A stretch of 42,444 nt of DNA, taken from positions 1 through 42,444 of IMG/VR virus record IMGVR_UViG_3300005536_000008; one strand, 5' to 3'. Below are positions 14,284-21,969 of the stretch, one piece after another. A program made the position numbers and the translations under genes. Below the pieces are notes generated by a model. The model ran no database searches, was not told where the DNA came from, and saw only the letters and a list, made by a program, of their open reading frames with translations. Each line of letters opens with the position of its first letter. Positions within the stretch are counted from its first letter, which is position 1. This DNA is from a virus.

Positions 14284-14414
14284 TGGAGCATCTCCAGATA
14301 AGTGCCGCTAACCTTCAGGTATATTTTGAGAGTGTTTGTTTCGATAAAGATTGCGTTGTCTTCCACATTAGCTGGCTTGGTGTCGGAGGAAGTGCCGAAC
14401 GTTATGCCTGCCAT
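14280..14414 (-). CDS. Small structural protein, paralogue B (44 residues)
   Basis: 44 residues starting at the ATG at 14414-14412, with stop at 14282-14280 overlapping the next start. The body (FGTSSDTKPANVEDNAIFIE, then TNTLKIYLKVSGTYLEML) is a near copy of the N-terminal half of the following gene. DNA similarity is also evident around TTTGTTTCGATAAAGA. Both probably form small beta-hairpin virion domains of a type often seen in fibre proteins. Confidence 0.75.
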   Translation of the reverse strand: MAGITFGTSSDTKPANVEDNAIFIETNTLKIYLKVSGTYLEMLQ

Positions 14415-14428
14415 TGCATACTCGAGCG

Positions 14429-14836
14429 TCAAAGCAGTCTCACCTCAACGAAACTTCCATTCCGTTTGATTTTGCAAAATATACCCTCATTATTCGAGTC
14501 GATCGTCTTGACATAGAATCGGCCAAATGTGGCAGAGGGATTTGCAGGAGCAGAGATCGCCCTCATGTCCAGATACGGTTGATTAACCCAGCCCGAGCTT
14601 GCGGTGTAGTACTGGATTAGATCGCCATCCGCTTGGCCGGAAAAGTGAACATCAAGAAGGTCTGTGATGTGCGCGTAGCCAGGAACGGGAGTGACCTGCG
14701 TTTCGCTCCCGTCTTCGTTGACCATGATGATCCTGCCCTTGGGGAAATACTGATTGTGGGGACCGTAGCGGTTACTCTGGTCCCATTTTACAACGGTCTT
14801 TAAGAGCTCGCGGGGCTCTTCACTACTGATTGGCAT
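14429..14836 (-). CDS. Virion protein with fibre-type domain
   Basis: 135 residues. The segment DVHFSGQADGDLIQYYTASS and the following GWVNQ is a familiar phage fibre/structural motif (GDxLxYxxxxxxWxN). A beta-rich C-terminus ends in GSFVEVRLL. It lies in a run of small structural genes between capsid and neck genes. It overlaps the 57-residue gene upstream. Confidence 0.68.
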   Translation of the reverse strand: MPISSEEPRELLKTVVKWDQSNRYGPHNQYFPKGRIIMVNEDGSETQVTPVPGYAHITDLLDVHFSGQADGDLIQYYTASSGWVNQPYLDMRAISAPANPSATFGRFYVKTIDSNNEGIFCKIKRNGSFVEVRLL

Positions 14837-14996
14837 TCTTCTTCTCGACCAGAATGCTCATGTAGAATGTTGCCTGAAACGATTTGAATTCCGCCCCTTC
14901 CTGGTGTGCCGCTTCCTTTAGGGCGTGTAATTCTCGCTCTGCCTCTTCAAAAGTTGTGACTGTGAATTTGTGATCGTGGAGTTCCTTTTCGACCAT
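14823..14996 (-). CDS. Small helical protein (57 residues)
   Basis: ATG 14996 overlaps the previous stop as TAATG; its TAG lies inside the start of the next gene. The product is charged and helical (TFEEAERELHALKEAAHQEG) with a short hydrophobic end (FYMSILVEKK). It fills an otherwise empty 160-base stretch. The function is unknown, perhaps an assembly or chaperone factor. Confidence 0.65.
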   Translation of the reverse strand: MVEKELHDHKFTVTTFEEAERELHALKEAAHQEGAEFKSFQATFYMSILVEKKNANQ

Positions 14997-15442
14997 TATT
15001 CAGACCATCTCGCCTCGACGGTTGTTTTGAGTGACGCATCAGTCCTTGCCACTACTATGCTGATTATGCCTGCAGATGCGCTTTCAATATCCACCGGCAT
15101 GACAAAAGGCGTACGGCCATTGAAATTGAACTGCCTGATCAGAGTTTGGGTGCCGCCCAGAGCGAAGGGTGTTGTACCGTTTTTTATTTTCGTTGTGGCG
15201 ACAGCTGCAGGGGCAAGAGGACGAGTTGCTTTTGGCGATCCGGCTGCAGATCCTGAACCGCTGGTGGCCTGCCTGTAGATGTAGACTGTAACGGTGTCAT
15301 CCTTGGCTGCATCCTTTGTATAGACACCGACTTCTTTCAAGGTGACGCTGGTGCTCGCTGGCGCGGTGATGTCGATAAAAGTGTCTGGCGCATCGGGCGT
15401 TGAGTTGCTCGTTGCTTCAACGACCTGGGTATAATCAGACAT
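14996..15442 (-). CDS. Virion structural protein (beta-rich)
   Basis: 148 residues, Thr/Ala/Ser-rich with alternating strands (SVTLKEVGVYTKDAAKDDTV, GRTPFVMPVDIESASAGI). This composition is typical of capsid cement or small fibre proteins. There are no Cys and no membrane segment. It is followed by the 57-residue gene with a TAATG overlap. The exact role is unknown. Confidence 0.6.
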   Translation of the reverse strand: MSDYTQVVEATSNSTPDAPDTFIDITAPASTSVTLKEVGVYTKDAAKDDTVTVYIYRQATSGSGSAAGSPKATRPLAPAAVATTKIKNGTTPFALGGTQTLIRQFNFNGRTPFVMPVDIESASAGIISIVVARTDASLKTTVEARWSE

Positions 15443-15448
15443 TCACTA

Positions 15449-15955
15449 TCACTCGTTGGTGTCCACGTCGATGAACAGCTCGTATTGGTCCAGATCCTTC
15501 GCAGAGGCACCCGGATCGGTTGTCAGCTTTAGCCAGATGGCCTTGTGCTGCCCTGCTGGGATGTTTGCAAGCGAGAGCTTGGTGCCAGAATTGTAAGCGT
15601 TGAAAGTCACGCCGGAAGGCGCAGTCGTTTCGTTGGCTATTGTCTGCTCTGTCCCGTTGACTGCAGAGGTTCCTGCGCCCGCCTCAACGCTAACACCAGC
15701 ATTTGCGGGCTGACTGTTAAAATACAGCTTGCCGTTCTTGGCAGTCAGCGAGCCGTGAGCATTATGGATGTAAAAGCACCGATATCTGGTGATCCCGTCA
15801 TTGCTCTCCTGGCCGGTAAAGTCCGGCCAGACGGCGTTCAATGTGTTATTGGGAATTGCCGTGGAACTTTTTGCGCCCCCGAGCGAAGCAAGGGGATCCG
15901 TGTTGCCTGCGCCGCCGGAATAACGCCGTGTAATGTCACTACTGACTATTGGCAC
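15449..15955 (-). CDS. Virion structural protein
   Basis: 168 residues from GTG 15955. The motifs GITRYRCFYIHNAHGSLTA and AGQHKAIWLKLTTDPGASAK resemble a family of phage structural proteins that begin by recording a cryptic head-associated beta domain. It is rich in Asn/Thr/Gly. Boundary motif copy 4 lies 28 bp upstream. It is placed next to the head gene cluster; the function is inferred from context. Confidence 0.62.
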   Translation of the reverse strand: MPIVSSDITRRYSGGAGNTDPLASLGGAKSSTAIPNNTLNAVWPDFTGQESNDGITRYRCFYIHNAHGSLTAKNGKLYFNSQPANAGVSVEAGAGTSAVNGTEQTIANETTAPSGVTFNAYNSGTKLSLANIPAGQHKAIWLKLTTDPGASAKDLDQYELFIDVDTNE

Positions 15956-15975
15956 ATGACAAGAGCTGGAAAGTT

Positions 15976-15983
15976 AGAAACTA
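15976..15983 (-). promoter_or_regulatory. TAGTTTCT boundary motif, copy 4
   Basis: TAGTTTCTAACTTTCC, 28 bp upstream of the GTG at 15955. This copy is the farthest from its upstream stop (about 37 nt). Confidence 0.4.
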
Positions 15984-16020
15984 AGAATTATCATGATTAT
16001 TATCTGAATTCAGCAGTGGA

Positions 16021-16200
16021 TCATTTAGTTCGGTTTAACTTGCCCGCTGAATATAGCGCACTCGCCACAATGATGATGCCCAATATTACAAAGACCAAGT
16101 CCAGCCACCGGTTGCTGATCGATAACACCTTCAAGATCAACCATACCGCTATCAGTACAGCCAGTTGCCATGCCAGCGACAGGAGTATTCCACCGTTCAT
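16021..16200 (-). CDS. Two-helix membrane miniprotein (holin-like candidate)
   Basis: 59 residues. Two hydrophobic segments (about 4-26 and 33-52: LLSLAWQLAVLIAVWLILKV and LDLVFVILGIIIVASALY) are joined by a short basic turn, with a basic C-terminus (GKLNRTK). Size and topology fit class II holins. The ATG follows the preceding TAA directly. Its place among head genes rather than beside the glycosidase is odd, so a membrane structural role is possible. Confidence 0.65.
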   Translation of the reverse strand: MNGGILLSLAWQLAVLIAVWLILKVLSISNRWLDLVFVILGIIIVASALYSAGKLNRTK

Positions 16201-16404
16201 TTACCGTTTCACTTTGGGAAGCTTTGCCAGGTTGTTGGCAGTCGTTTCATCTGCGAGCGAGCGGATGGCCGTCTTGCCGTACCTGCCGACGCGGTTCTGT
16301 GCGACAAAGATCTTGTGTCCCTTTGCGATGAGTGCCCGTATCTGCACCTTTGAAAGCCTGACAAGGTAATCGTTGCCGATCCTGTGCGTGATTATGCCCT
16401 TCAT
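16201..16404 (-). CDS. Small basic protein
   Basis: 67 residues, strongly basic (Lys/Arg about 25 percent), with IRALIAKGHKIFVAQNRVGR. It resembles small nucleic-acid or capsid-lining proteins in charge only. It lies two genes after the major capsid gene. Boundary motif copy 5 begins 35 bp before its ATG. Confidence 0.6.
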   Translation of the reverse strand: MKGIITHRIGNDYLVRLSKVQIRALIAKGHKIFVAQNRVGRYGKTAIRSLADETTANNLAKLPKVKR

Positions 16405-16431
16405 AAAATGTGGAGGGAAATGCCAGTAAAT

Positions 16432-16439
16432 GGAAACTA
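16432..16439 (-). promoter_or_regulatory. TAGTTTCC boundary motif, copy 5
   Basis: TAGTTTCCATTTACTG, one base after the TGA of the upstream gene and 35 bp before the next ATG. Confidence 0.45.
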
Positions 16440-16440
16440 T

Positions 16441-16719
16441 TCAGCCATCCAACTTGTTGATGTTGCCGGTTGTCTTGGCCAAGCCCGTGGTATCTGTGAT
16501 GCTATCCGCAATCAGCGATTTGTAAAATGCCGCTTTCTTGGGATCATCCCCGGGCCCGGCAAAATACAGCATCAGGGCATAGACATTGGAGGCGTTGGTA
16601 TCGTTGCCAACAGCAGAGTCGGCCTTTTTTCCAAGCGAATAAAGGATGCTGTCCTTGTGTCCGTCATTCCTGTCAAGGCCGATGCCTTCGCGAAGGTCAT
16701 AGAGTGAAAAGTAGCCCAT
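16441..16719 (-). CDS. Hypothetical head-region protein
   Basis: 92 residues, not recognised. It is soluble and mixed-charge, with LREGIGLDRNDGHKDSILYS and VYALMLYFAGPGDDPKKAAF. It is the first gene after the major capsid gene, where head-completion proteins usually lie. Boundary motif copy 6 and a long pyrimidine tract precede it. Confidence 0.6.
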   Translation of the reverse strand: MGYFSLYDLREGIGLDRNDGHKDSILYSLGKKADSAVGNDTNASNVYALMLYFAGPGDDPKKAAFYKSLIADSITDTTGLAKTTGNINKLDG

Positions 16720-16750
16720 GTCTGAATGAACAAAAAGAGAAAAGAGAAAA

Positions 16751-16758
16751 GAGAACTA
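16751..16758 (-). promoter_or_regulatory. TAGTTCTC boundary motif, copy 6
   Basis: TAGTTCTCTTTTCTCT followed by further CTTTT units; seven bases after the major capsid stop and 39 bp before the next ATG. The T-rich tract could terminate the capsid transcript. Confidence 0.55.
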
Positions 16759-16765
16759 GCCAGTC

Positions 16766-17830
16766 TCAGAACGACGTGGCTTTGTAGTTGGAGGTTTCGT
16801 AGCCTATCTGCTTGTCGATCCTCATGGATGTTACTGCGCCCTGCAGGCCCATCAGGTTGTCGTCAAAGTCCTCGAACTCTAGATCCTGTCTGAGGCCTAT
16901 GATGAAGCCCTTCTCCTTCTGGAAGCAAAGCACGGTGTTCTCCGTGGCCCATGGCGTGATCCAGACATTCTTGACGCCTGTCACTGCTGCAAAGCCCGAG
17001 TTGTTCACGTTGGTGGCATTCCTGTCAAAGTACTGGTTGCTTACGAGCGGGATTGGTCCTGCCGTTCCCCACTGCTCCACCTTTGTCGCGTACGCGTCAT
17101 TGGGGTGCATGATTATGGTGTCCGGAGTGAACCTGTTTGCCGGTATTTTTGCTTCTACCATGTTGATCAGCGCTTCGAGGAATGTGTTGCTCACGCCGTC
17201 CAGGTTGGCCTTTGTGTCGGTGCTCACCGTCACGCCTGCTGCATGTGCTGTGAACAGGAATCCGCCCAGCCTGTAGTACCATGCCTCGCCAAGCTGCTTC
17301 AGGTGAGTTTCAATCGCTCGGAAGTTGTTGTCCTTGAGCCAGTTGCGCTTTATCTGGGCTGCTACTCTGTAGTAGCCCTTGTCATCAGAGCAGTCAAAGT
17401 CTATGCTGGTGAACTGCCCACCCTCTATTTTTGCCGGTGTTCCGTCAGTGCCCTTGATGTCTTCAAGCGATGGCACTAGGTCCGAGCTTGTCGACTTGGG
17501 GACGGACAGTTTGGGCGTGTCCATCATTTCAACTCGCCAGACATCCTTCCAGTAGCCGTACGGCTCCGCTCCTTCAAGCACCGTGTCTGCTATCTTTAGC
17601 TGCGCGAGCGCTGTCGTGATTGCCACAGTTTCCTTCAGCTGAGGGAATACTGATCTCAGGCCGGGGATCTCCGAGCGGACCTTGTTGCTTTCAAAGTCCT
17701 TGACTATTGCTGCCAGCGGGATCTTCCTGATGAAATCGGCTGGATCCACGTTGGAGTTGTACAGCGTTTCGCGGAGGTGCTTTATCTCATCCAGCTCGTC
17801 GCTGTAGAGGAGGCTGCGTCCAATGTTCAA
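16766..17830 (-). CDS. Major capsid protein (HK97 fold)
   Basis: 354 residues. The layout fits HK97-type capsid proteins: a helical N-terminal arm (DELDEIKHLRETLYNSNVDP), an E-loop region around 80-110, the spine helix (about 165-190, NNFRAIETHLKQLGEAWYYR), an A-domain with PDTIIMHPNDAYA, and a C-terminal strand region ending in QIGYETSNYKATSF. It follows the decoration protein and the protease-scaffold gene, the usual order. The start is TTG 17830 immediately after the upstream TAA; no ATG is available before residue 100. A T-rich tract and boundary motif follow the stop. Confidence 0.85.
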   Translation of the reverse strand: MNIGRSLLYSDELDEIKHLRETLYNSNVDPADFIRKIPLAAIVKDFESNKVRSEIPGLRSVFPQLKETVAITTALAQLKIADTVLEGAEPYGYWKDVWRVEMMDTPKLSVPKSTSSDLVPSLEDIKGTDGTPAKIEGGQFTSIDFDCSDDKGYYRVAAQIKRNWLKDNNFRAIETHLKQLGEAWYYRLGGFLFTAHAAGVTVSTDTKANLDGVSNTFLEALINMVEAKIPANRFTPDTIIMHPNDAYATKVEQWGTAGPIPLVSNQYFDRNATNVNNSGFAAVTGVKNVWITPWATENTVLCFQKEKGFIIGLRQDLEFEDFDDNLMGLQGAVTSMRIDKQIGYETSNYKATSF

Positions 17831-18349
17831 TTAGACCAACCCCTGGCCGAGGCCAACTATCACAGGAATAATATCGCCGTCCACTGTTGACGCCTTTAGA
17901 GCTTTTGCAAAGCCCTTGTTCGCCTTCAGGTCAAACTCTGCCTGCAAGTTCGCTTCGTTCACGGTTGCCGGAGCGTCATAGGGTGCGAGCTTTTCAGCGT
18001 CACCGTTCGCTCCAGTCGCGCCCGTCTGCAGGACATCCCCGATGGAGATGTTGGCTGCGTTGCCGTCCACCCTGCATTTGGCTAGGCCCCATATGCAAAC
18101 CTGCACAGAGTCGCCAGCTGCATCAGCCGCTTTGCCCGAAGACCTCTTGGGCCCAACCGCCACGCCTATCACAGTTTCCTGTCCCAGCGATGCGTTCGGT
18201 GCCACTCTAGGCATTGTCTCGTTGGTGCCAACCGCCGCCGTTATGACTGGCGACCAAAGAAGGATGGCTGCCGACGCGACAAACTCCTCAACAATTGCGC
18301 CTTTTGTCAGTGCGCCTTCCTGAATGTTCGAATATGATTCTGTTGGCAC
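17831..18349 (-). CDS. Capsid decoration protein
   Basis: 172 residues from GTG 18349. It is small, Ala/Gly/Val-rich and beta-type, with GALTKGAIVEEFVASAAILL, a VQVCIWGLAKCRVDG strand and SIGDVLQTGATGANG. This matches DUF2190-like capsid stabilisers (RecA-like loop set, head decoration). It lies directly before the major capsid gene with no gap. Boundary motif copy 7 precedes it, so decoration and capsid genes probably form one strongly expressed unit. Confidence 0.75.
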   Translation of the reverse strand: MPTESYSNIQEGALTKGAIVEEFVASAAILLWSPVITAAVGTNETMPRVAPNASLGQETVIGVAVGPKRSSGKAADAAGDSVQVCIWGLAKCRVDGNAANISIGDVLQTGATGANGDAEKLAPYDAPATVNEANLQAEFDLKANKGFAKALKASTVDGDIIPVIVGLGQGLV

Positions 18350-18387
18350 TTTGTCGTTCTATGCTTGCAAGAAAGAAATCGAGAAAA

Positions 18388-18395
18388 GAGAACTA
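18388..18395 (-). promoter_or_regulatory. TAGTTCTC boundary motif, copy 7
   Basis: TAGTTCTCTTTTCTCG, one base after the TAA of the zinc-ribbon gene, 46 bp before the decoration-protein GTG. Fifteen bases are identical to copy 6. Confidence 0.6.
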
Positions 18396-18396
18396 C

Positions 18397-18624
18397 TTAG
18401 AATACGCGTTTTGATGCTGTGGGCTCCGGATAAACCCCTTTGCAGGAATCGCACATGCCTTCTGTTTCTACAACGCCGCTGCAGACGGGGCAGTGATAGA
18501 TGGTTTTGACCGCTGGCTCTTTCTTGTCTTTCTCTTTTTTCTCGGCTTTCTGTGCAGCCGCGTCGTCTCGGTCTAGCCTTTCCAGCGCTTCTTTTTCATA
18601 TTTCTTCTGTTCAGACGTTGGCAT
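18397..18624 (-). CDS. Zinc-ribbon protein with charged coiled N-terminus
   Basis: 75 residues. Residues 1-37 are a Lys/Glu helix (SEQKKYEKEALERLDRDDAA). Residues 42-65 form a ribbon (YHCPVCSG then MCDSCKGVYPE). It lies between the protease-scaffold and decoration genes. It may be an assembly factor; the function is unknown. It overlaps the previous gene by 14 bases. Confidence 0.7.
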   Translation of the reverse strand: MPTSEQKKYEKEALERLDRDDAAAQKAEKKEKDKKEPAVKTIYHCPVCSGVVETEGMCDSCKGVYPEPTASKRVF

Positions 18625-18820
18625 TCTCTGGTTTCAACTTGACAAGGCCGTGACCATAAGAACAAAATCCCATGTCGACAATAATGTTCTTGTTCACCAT
18701 CTTGCGAACCTTGCCCATGTCCACAAAGTCCATGGCGTTAGGCCGGAGGCTCCTCATGTCCTCTGCCGAAATGGCAAGTACGATATCAAGCGTATGGCCG
18801 CAGGTCGGACAATCAGTCAA
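18611..18820 (-). CDS. Small zinc-finger-like protein
   Basis: 69 residues from TTG 18820. CPTCGH near the N-terminus and CSYGH near residue 53 could bind one metal. The middle is helical (SAEDMRSLRPNAMDFVDMGK). Its role in head assembly is unknown. Confidence 0.6.
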   Translation of the reverse strand: MTDCPTCGHTLDIVLAISAEDMRSLRPNAMDFVDMGKVRKMVNKNIIVDMGFCSYGHGLVKLKPENANV

Positions 18821-18836
18821 TAGAACTCACGATCGA

Positions 18837-20078
18837 TCAACGAATGTGCGCTTGGAGGATCTGCCTGGCCTGCTCGACGGTGTATTCTTTTGGCTTCTGT
18901 GCCGGTTGGGTGTTTGTTTCCTGCACCGATGCAGTTGATTTGCTCTTTATAGCTTGCATTTCCGTCGCGGTTTCCTGTACCTGCTTGCTAAGGTTGCCCA
19001 TTGAATCCTTCAGTGTCTTGAGCTCGGCGACTTCTTTCAGAATGGGGCCGACTGTCTCCTTGATCTTGACATCCACCTGCTCCGCTATTTTGGCCGCGTC
19101 TACCGCTGGCGGTTCAGATGAACTATTTTGCTGGAGAATCATTGATGCCGTGAAAGCATCGCCTTTTGCCAGTGCCTCATTAAACTCCTTGAGGTTGTTC
19201 TCCTTCAGAAGAGTGTCTGCCTTCAAAATCGCTTCCTTCACCTTTGGCTGATACTTGCCAACCATTTCTGCAAGATTTTCGCGTGTTATTGCAGTCAATT
19301 CAGGCTTGGTTAGCGGATTATTTGTATTAGAACTAATCTCCTTGGCACCGCATTCCGAATAGCAGATGGCAAGAGCCTGATCGTCGATTTCTTTTCCAGC
19401 GGCGACCTTGCCCTCGATGCAGGCTTGTATGCAGTCAGACGCTTCGCGCAGCTGTGGATATCTTGCATAGACGGTTTCCATCACGTTATTTGTCTCCACG
19501 ATCCTGACAGACGTATTCCAGTCGCCTGGTGGAGCTTTTGGAATCGGCTTGCCATAGTACGTGGCATCATCCTTCGTGATGACATAAGCCATGGACTCGT
19601 TCAGCGATGATCCAAAGATCACGCCTTCGGGCACTTCCCTGCACCGGCATTCAGAAGTCCCGCACTTGTCGCACTTAACCGGGTTTCGCCTTGGATCCCC
19701 CTGCATCGAGACTTTCGTGATATACTCTTCCCGAATCAGCCGGAGGATCTCTGGGTCCTCTTCATAGACGACATACTCGGCCGTCTCTGTCAGATCGTTG
19801 AATTCGCCATCTAGCACGACGTGCTGGTAAGCAGGATTCAGGCGAAGGACATGATGGATGTTTAGCCCTTTGCCAATGGCGGTATAGGTAGACTTCATCA
19901 CCTGCCCTTTTGTCCACTCCCTGGCACCGTGGCCCCTATTGACCGGATCCGTGACCATTGGATGCAGGCCCTCCACTAGGAGGATCTTGCCCTTCTGGGT
20001 CCGGCTGATCTCCTTCAGTCGACCGACATCCGGAACCCATGCAAAAGCCTGCTCGGCTGTTTCCATAATACGAATCAA
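18837..20078 (-). CDS. Prohead protease fused to scaffold
   Basis: 413 residues. The N-terminal 170 residues resemble prohead (U35/S78-type) serine proteases: GLNIHHVLRLNPA with candidate His75/76, and ITKVSMQG with candidate Ser124. A Cys cluster (CDKCGTSECRC, 136-146) is inserted after the Ser. Residues 250-413 are a charged coiled-coil scaffold (KIKETVGPILKEVAELKTLK, AMQ-rich end). Fusion of protease and scaffold is known in several phages; the protease then removes the scaffold during maturation. The start is TTG 20078 (TTGA overlap) or ATG 20066. Confidence 0.72.
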   Translation of the reverse strand: MIRIMETAEQAFAWVPDVGRLKEISRTQKGKILLVEGLHPMVTDPVNRGHGAREWTKGQVMKSTYTAIGKGLNIHHVLRLNPAYQHVVLDGEFNDLTETAEYVVYEEDPEILRLIREEYITKVSMQGDPRRNPVKCDKCGTSECRCREVPEGVIFGSSLNESMAYVITKDDATYYGKPIPKAPPGDWNTSVRIVETNNVMETVYARYPQLREASDCIQACIEGKVAAGKEIDDQALAICYSECGAKEISSNTNNPLTKPELTAITRENLAEMVGKYQPKVKEAILKADTLLKENNLKEFNEALAKGDAFTASMILQQNSSSEPPAVDAAKIAEQVDVKIKETVGPILKEVAELKTLKDSMGNLSKQVQETATEMQAIKSKSTASVQETNTQPAQKPKEYTVEQARQILQAHIR

Positions 20079-20578
20079 GATGGCGATTCTCCCTCGAAAG
20101 TTGCAATTAGAACTTTCAACAGTTTGCGCAGCCTGAATTTCGGTTTATCCGGTGGGATATCAACGTTTGATGATTCTGCAAGTTCGAGCTTTGCCGATGC
20201 CACCGACGGCGTCTCTGGCACAGCGAGCTTTGAATAAGCGGCCGACGCAGTCTCCGATAGACTGAGTCTCGACAATGCCGCATTTGCTTCCGACAAGAAT
20301 AATCGCATGGCAGCCGAATTGATACTTTCCAGAACAAGTTTGCTGTAGGCGGCATTATCGATTGATGGAAGAGCCAGAGGAATCGCTAGCTTGTTCTTTA
20401 TTTCGATAACTAGAGGAACGTAGACAGAGTTGTTGATTGGTGGAAGCTCTTGTTGTTGCCGCGGCCTGACATTCGGAATAGCAAAAGCCCGATGGCTCAC
20501 TGAATAGGTGTTGCCATCTCGCTCTTCAGGTGTTAGCGGGATTGCTTCTTCTTGGTTAAAAAGTAAAAGCAGACTCAT
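20075..20578 (-). CDS. Structural protein with Ala/Ser repeats
   Basis: 167 residues from ATG 20578. MSLLLLFNQ is a start often seen in phage virion proteins. In-frame residues before it lie in the upstream gene. Residues 60-140 contain repeats of the type SxxNAAYSKLVLES / TASAAYSKLAVPE / TPSVASAKLELAE. The C-terminus is basic. It lies directly before the protease-scaffold gene. The role is unknown, possibly a minor capsid or fibre protein. Confidence 0.65.
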   Translation of the reverse strand: MSLLLLFNQEEAIPLTPEERDGNTYSVSHRAFAIPNVRPRQQQELPPINNSVYVPLVIEIKNKLAIPLALPSIDNAAYSKLVLESINSAAMRLFLSEANAALSRLSLSETASAAYSKLAVPETPSVASAKLELAESSNVDIPPDKPKFRLRKLLKVLIATFEGESPS

Positions 20579-20579
20579 G

Positions 20580-21230
20580 TTATGTTGGGATTGGCACTTC
20601 TTCCCAAAGCATACTCGCAATTCCGTTTAGAGCGCTTGCCGTCAGGATTGCTTGAACTGTTACAGCCGTGTTGGGTGAAAGCACGATTTTGCCGTCTACT
20701 GGATCGACTATCTGCGTTGTATATTCGCTCACTGGAGTTGCGCCGATTATCCTTGCGTTGGCTAGTGACCTAATGACGGTGGGCGCTGCCGGAAGAGTTG
20801 CCGCAGTATATGCTTTAGCTGCGCCAGTCTTGGCACTCCCAATAATTGCATTTCCATATGTTGTAGCGAGTGTCGTGGAAGTCGGTGCCGCGGCTAACAC
20901 GTTTGTGTTTGCTGCCCATACAACCGCGGCACTTGCGGCGGCGGCCAAACCTAACGTTACTGCAAGAGTGCCTTCCAAGACGACAATGTAAACACCGGAA
21001 CCAATAGGGTTGTATAAAGTCAGGGTAACGGCGGTAGCTGTTAGAGCTGTCCCTAGTGCAGCCCCTGAAGTCATGGCAGCATAGTAACAATTGCCATTCA
21101 GAATAGCATCCTGATAACGTGCGTGTGCGTCAGCACTTCTTACCGCTTTACTTTGTTCAAGTGAAAACGGACTTGGGACGCCTTTAGCGCCAAAACTTTT
21201 ATCATAAACAAGTGCCTCGTCTAAACCCAT
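20580..21230 (-). CDS. Structural protein, Ala/Thr-rich
   Basis: 216 residues. The N-terminus is LDEALVYDKSFGAKGVPSPF. The middle is a long Ala/Val/Thr-rich beta stretch (TATAVTLTLYNPIGSGVYIV), and the C-terminus SALNGIASMLWEEVP. The middle resembles domains of phage head-fibre or trimeric surface proteins. It is not a membrane protein despite hydrophobicity, as strands rather than helices are suggested. Boundary motif copy 8 lies 38 bp upstream of the ATG. Confidence 0.62.
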   Translation of the reverse strand: MGLDEALVYDKSFGAKGVPSPFSLEQSKAVRSADAHARYQDAILNGNCYYAAMTSGAALGTALTATAVTLTLYNPIGSGVYIVVLEGTLAVTLGLAAAASAAVVWAANTNVLAAAPTSTTLATTYGNAIIGSAKTGAAKAYTAATLPAAPTVIRSLANARIIGATPVSEYTTQIVDPVDGKIVLSPNTAVTVQAILTASALNGIASMLWEEVPIPT

Positions 21231-21260
21231 TCTAGAGGTAGTCGGTTCTTTGTATATTGA

Positions 21261-21268
21261 AAGAACTA
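21261..21268 (-). promoter_or_regulatory. TAGTTCTT boundary motif, copy 8
   Basis: TAGTTCTTTCAATATA, four bases after a TAG stop and 38 bp before the ATG at 21230; here an AATATAC stretch follows that could serve as a TATA-like element. Confidence 0.5.
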
Positions 21269-21272
21269 GTCT

Positions 21273-21956
21273 CTATGAACGTCTGCCGTAGTTTTTGTTA
21301 TAATATCCACGCTCTTCTCCTCCTTCTGCGTAATACGCTGTCCGCTCACGCTCTTTGGATAAATAGAGTTGTTGAAGGTTAGCCTGAAGATCAAGGTTGT
21401 CCAGCTGCTCATCAAGGCTTGCCTGCATGTTGGATAACGGTGAATCAAGATTGTCCGTCTTCTGCCGGATAAGATCCGCGGTTGTCTGGGTGGCTACTAA
21501 ATCAAGCTTGCCTTCAATGCCATCTGTATAGGTTTCGACATTTGTCAGGTGAGTGTTGGCTGTATCCAGCTTCGTCTCTATCTGATCGGTGTTGGCCTCA
21601 ATGTCTGTCAGCGTCTTGTTGCTTGTGCCTCTAAGAGCATCTCGCAGGACCGTCAGTGCGATGTCCAAGTTGTCAGTTTTGGCTTTGATTAGCGCCTGCG
21701 TTGCTTCTTGCGCGACATTAGAGATGGGTGCATCAAGATTTGCATTTGAAATTGCCTGTGTCCCGGAAGGGATATTGCGGACAACCAACGCCATCTCTGT
21801 GCCTGCAGGCGCACTCGCAAGGAAGCTTGCTATTTCTGCAGCACTTGCGCCCGCGAAAATTATTACCTGGCGCTTTTTCCCGCTGACATCAAGAACTTCG
21901 ACCGGCTTGCTACTTGGATCGGAAGATTGGTCCTTGACACCTATTGTCTCGCTCAT
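21273..21956 (-). CDS. Coiled-coil fibre-like protein
   Basis: 227 residues from ATG 21956; an in-frame ATG at 21980 lies in the upstream gene. Residues 1-75 form a small beta domain (EVLDVSGKKRQVIIFAGAS). Residues 85-200 form a long coiled coil with repeated KTDNLD and ThrAsp-heptads (IEANTDQIETKLDTANTHLT). Repeated NLDxPxSN occurs at two sites. The C-terminus is Tyr/Gly/Arg-rich. It is probably a trimeric head fibre or neck whisker. Confidence 0.68.
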   Translation of the reverse strand: MSETIGVKDQSSDPSSKPVEVLDVSGKKRQVIIFAGASAAEIASFLASAPAGTEMALVVRNIPSGTQAISNANLDAPISNVAQEATQALIKAKTDNLDIALTVLRDALRGTSNKTLTDIEANTDQIETKLDTANTHLTNVETYTDGIEGKLDLVATQTTADLIRQKTDNLDSPLSNMQASLDEQLDNLDLQANLQQLYLSKERERTAYYAEGGEERGYYNKNYGRRS

Positions 21957-21969
21957 GGCTTCACCACCA

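Noticed and set aside
15545-16369. 274-codon plus-strand open frame
   Set aside because: It crosses several well-supported minus-strand genes and boundary motif copy 4; the product is irregular and Cys-rich by chance.
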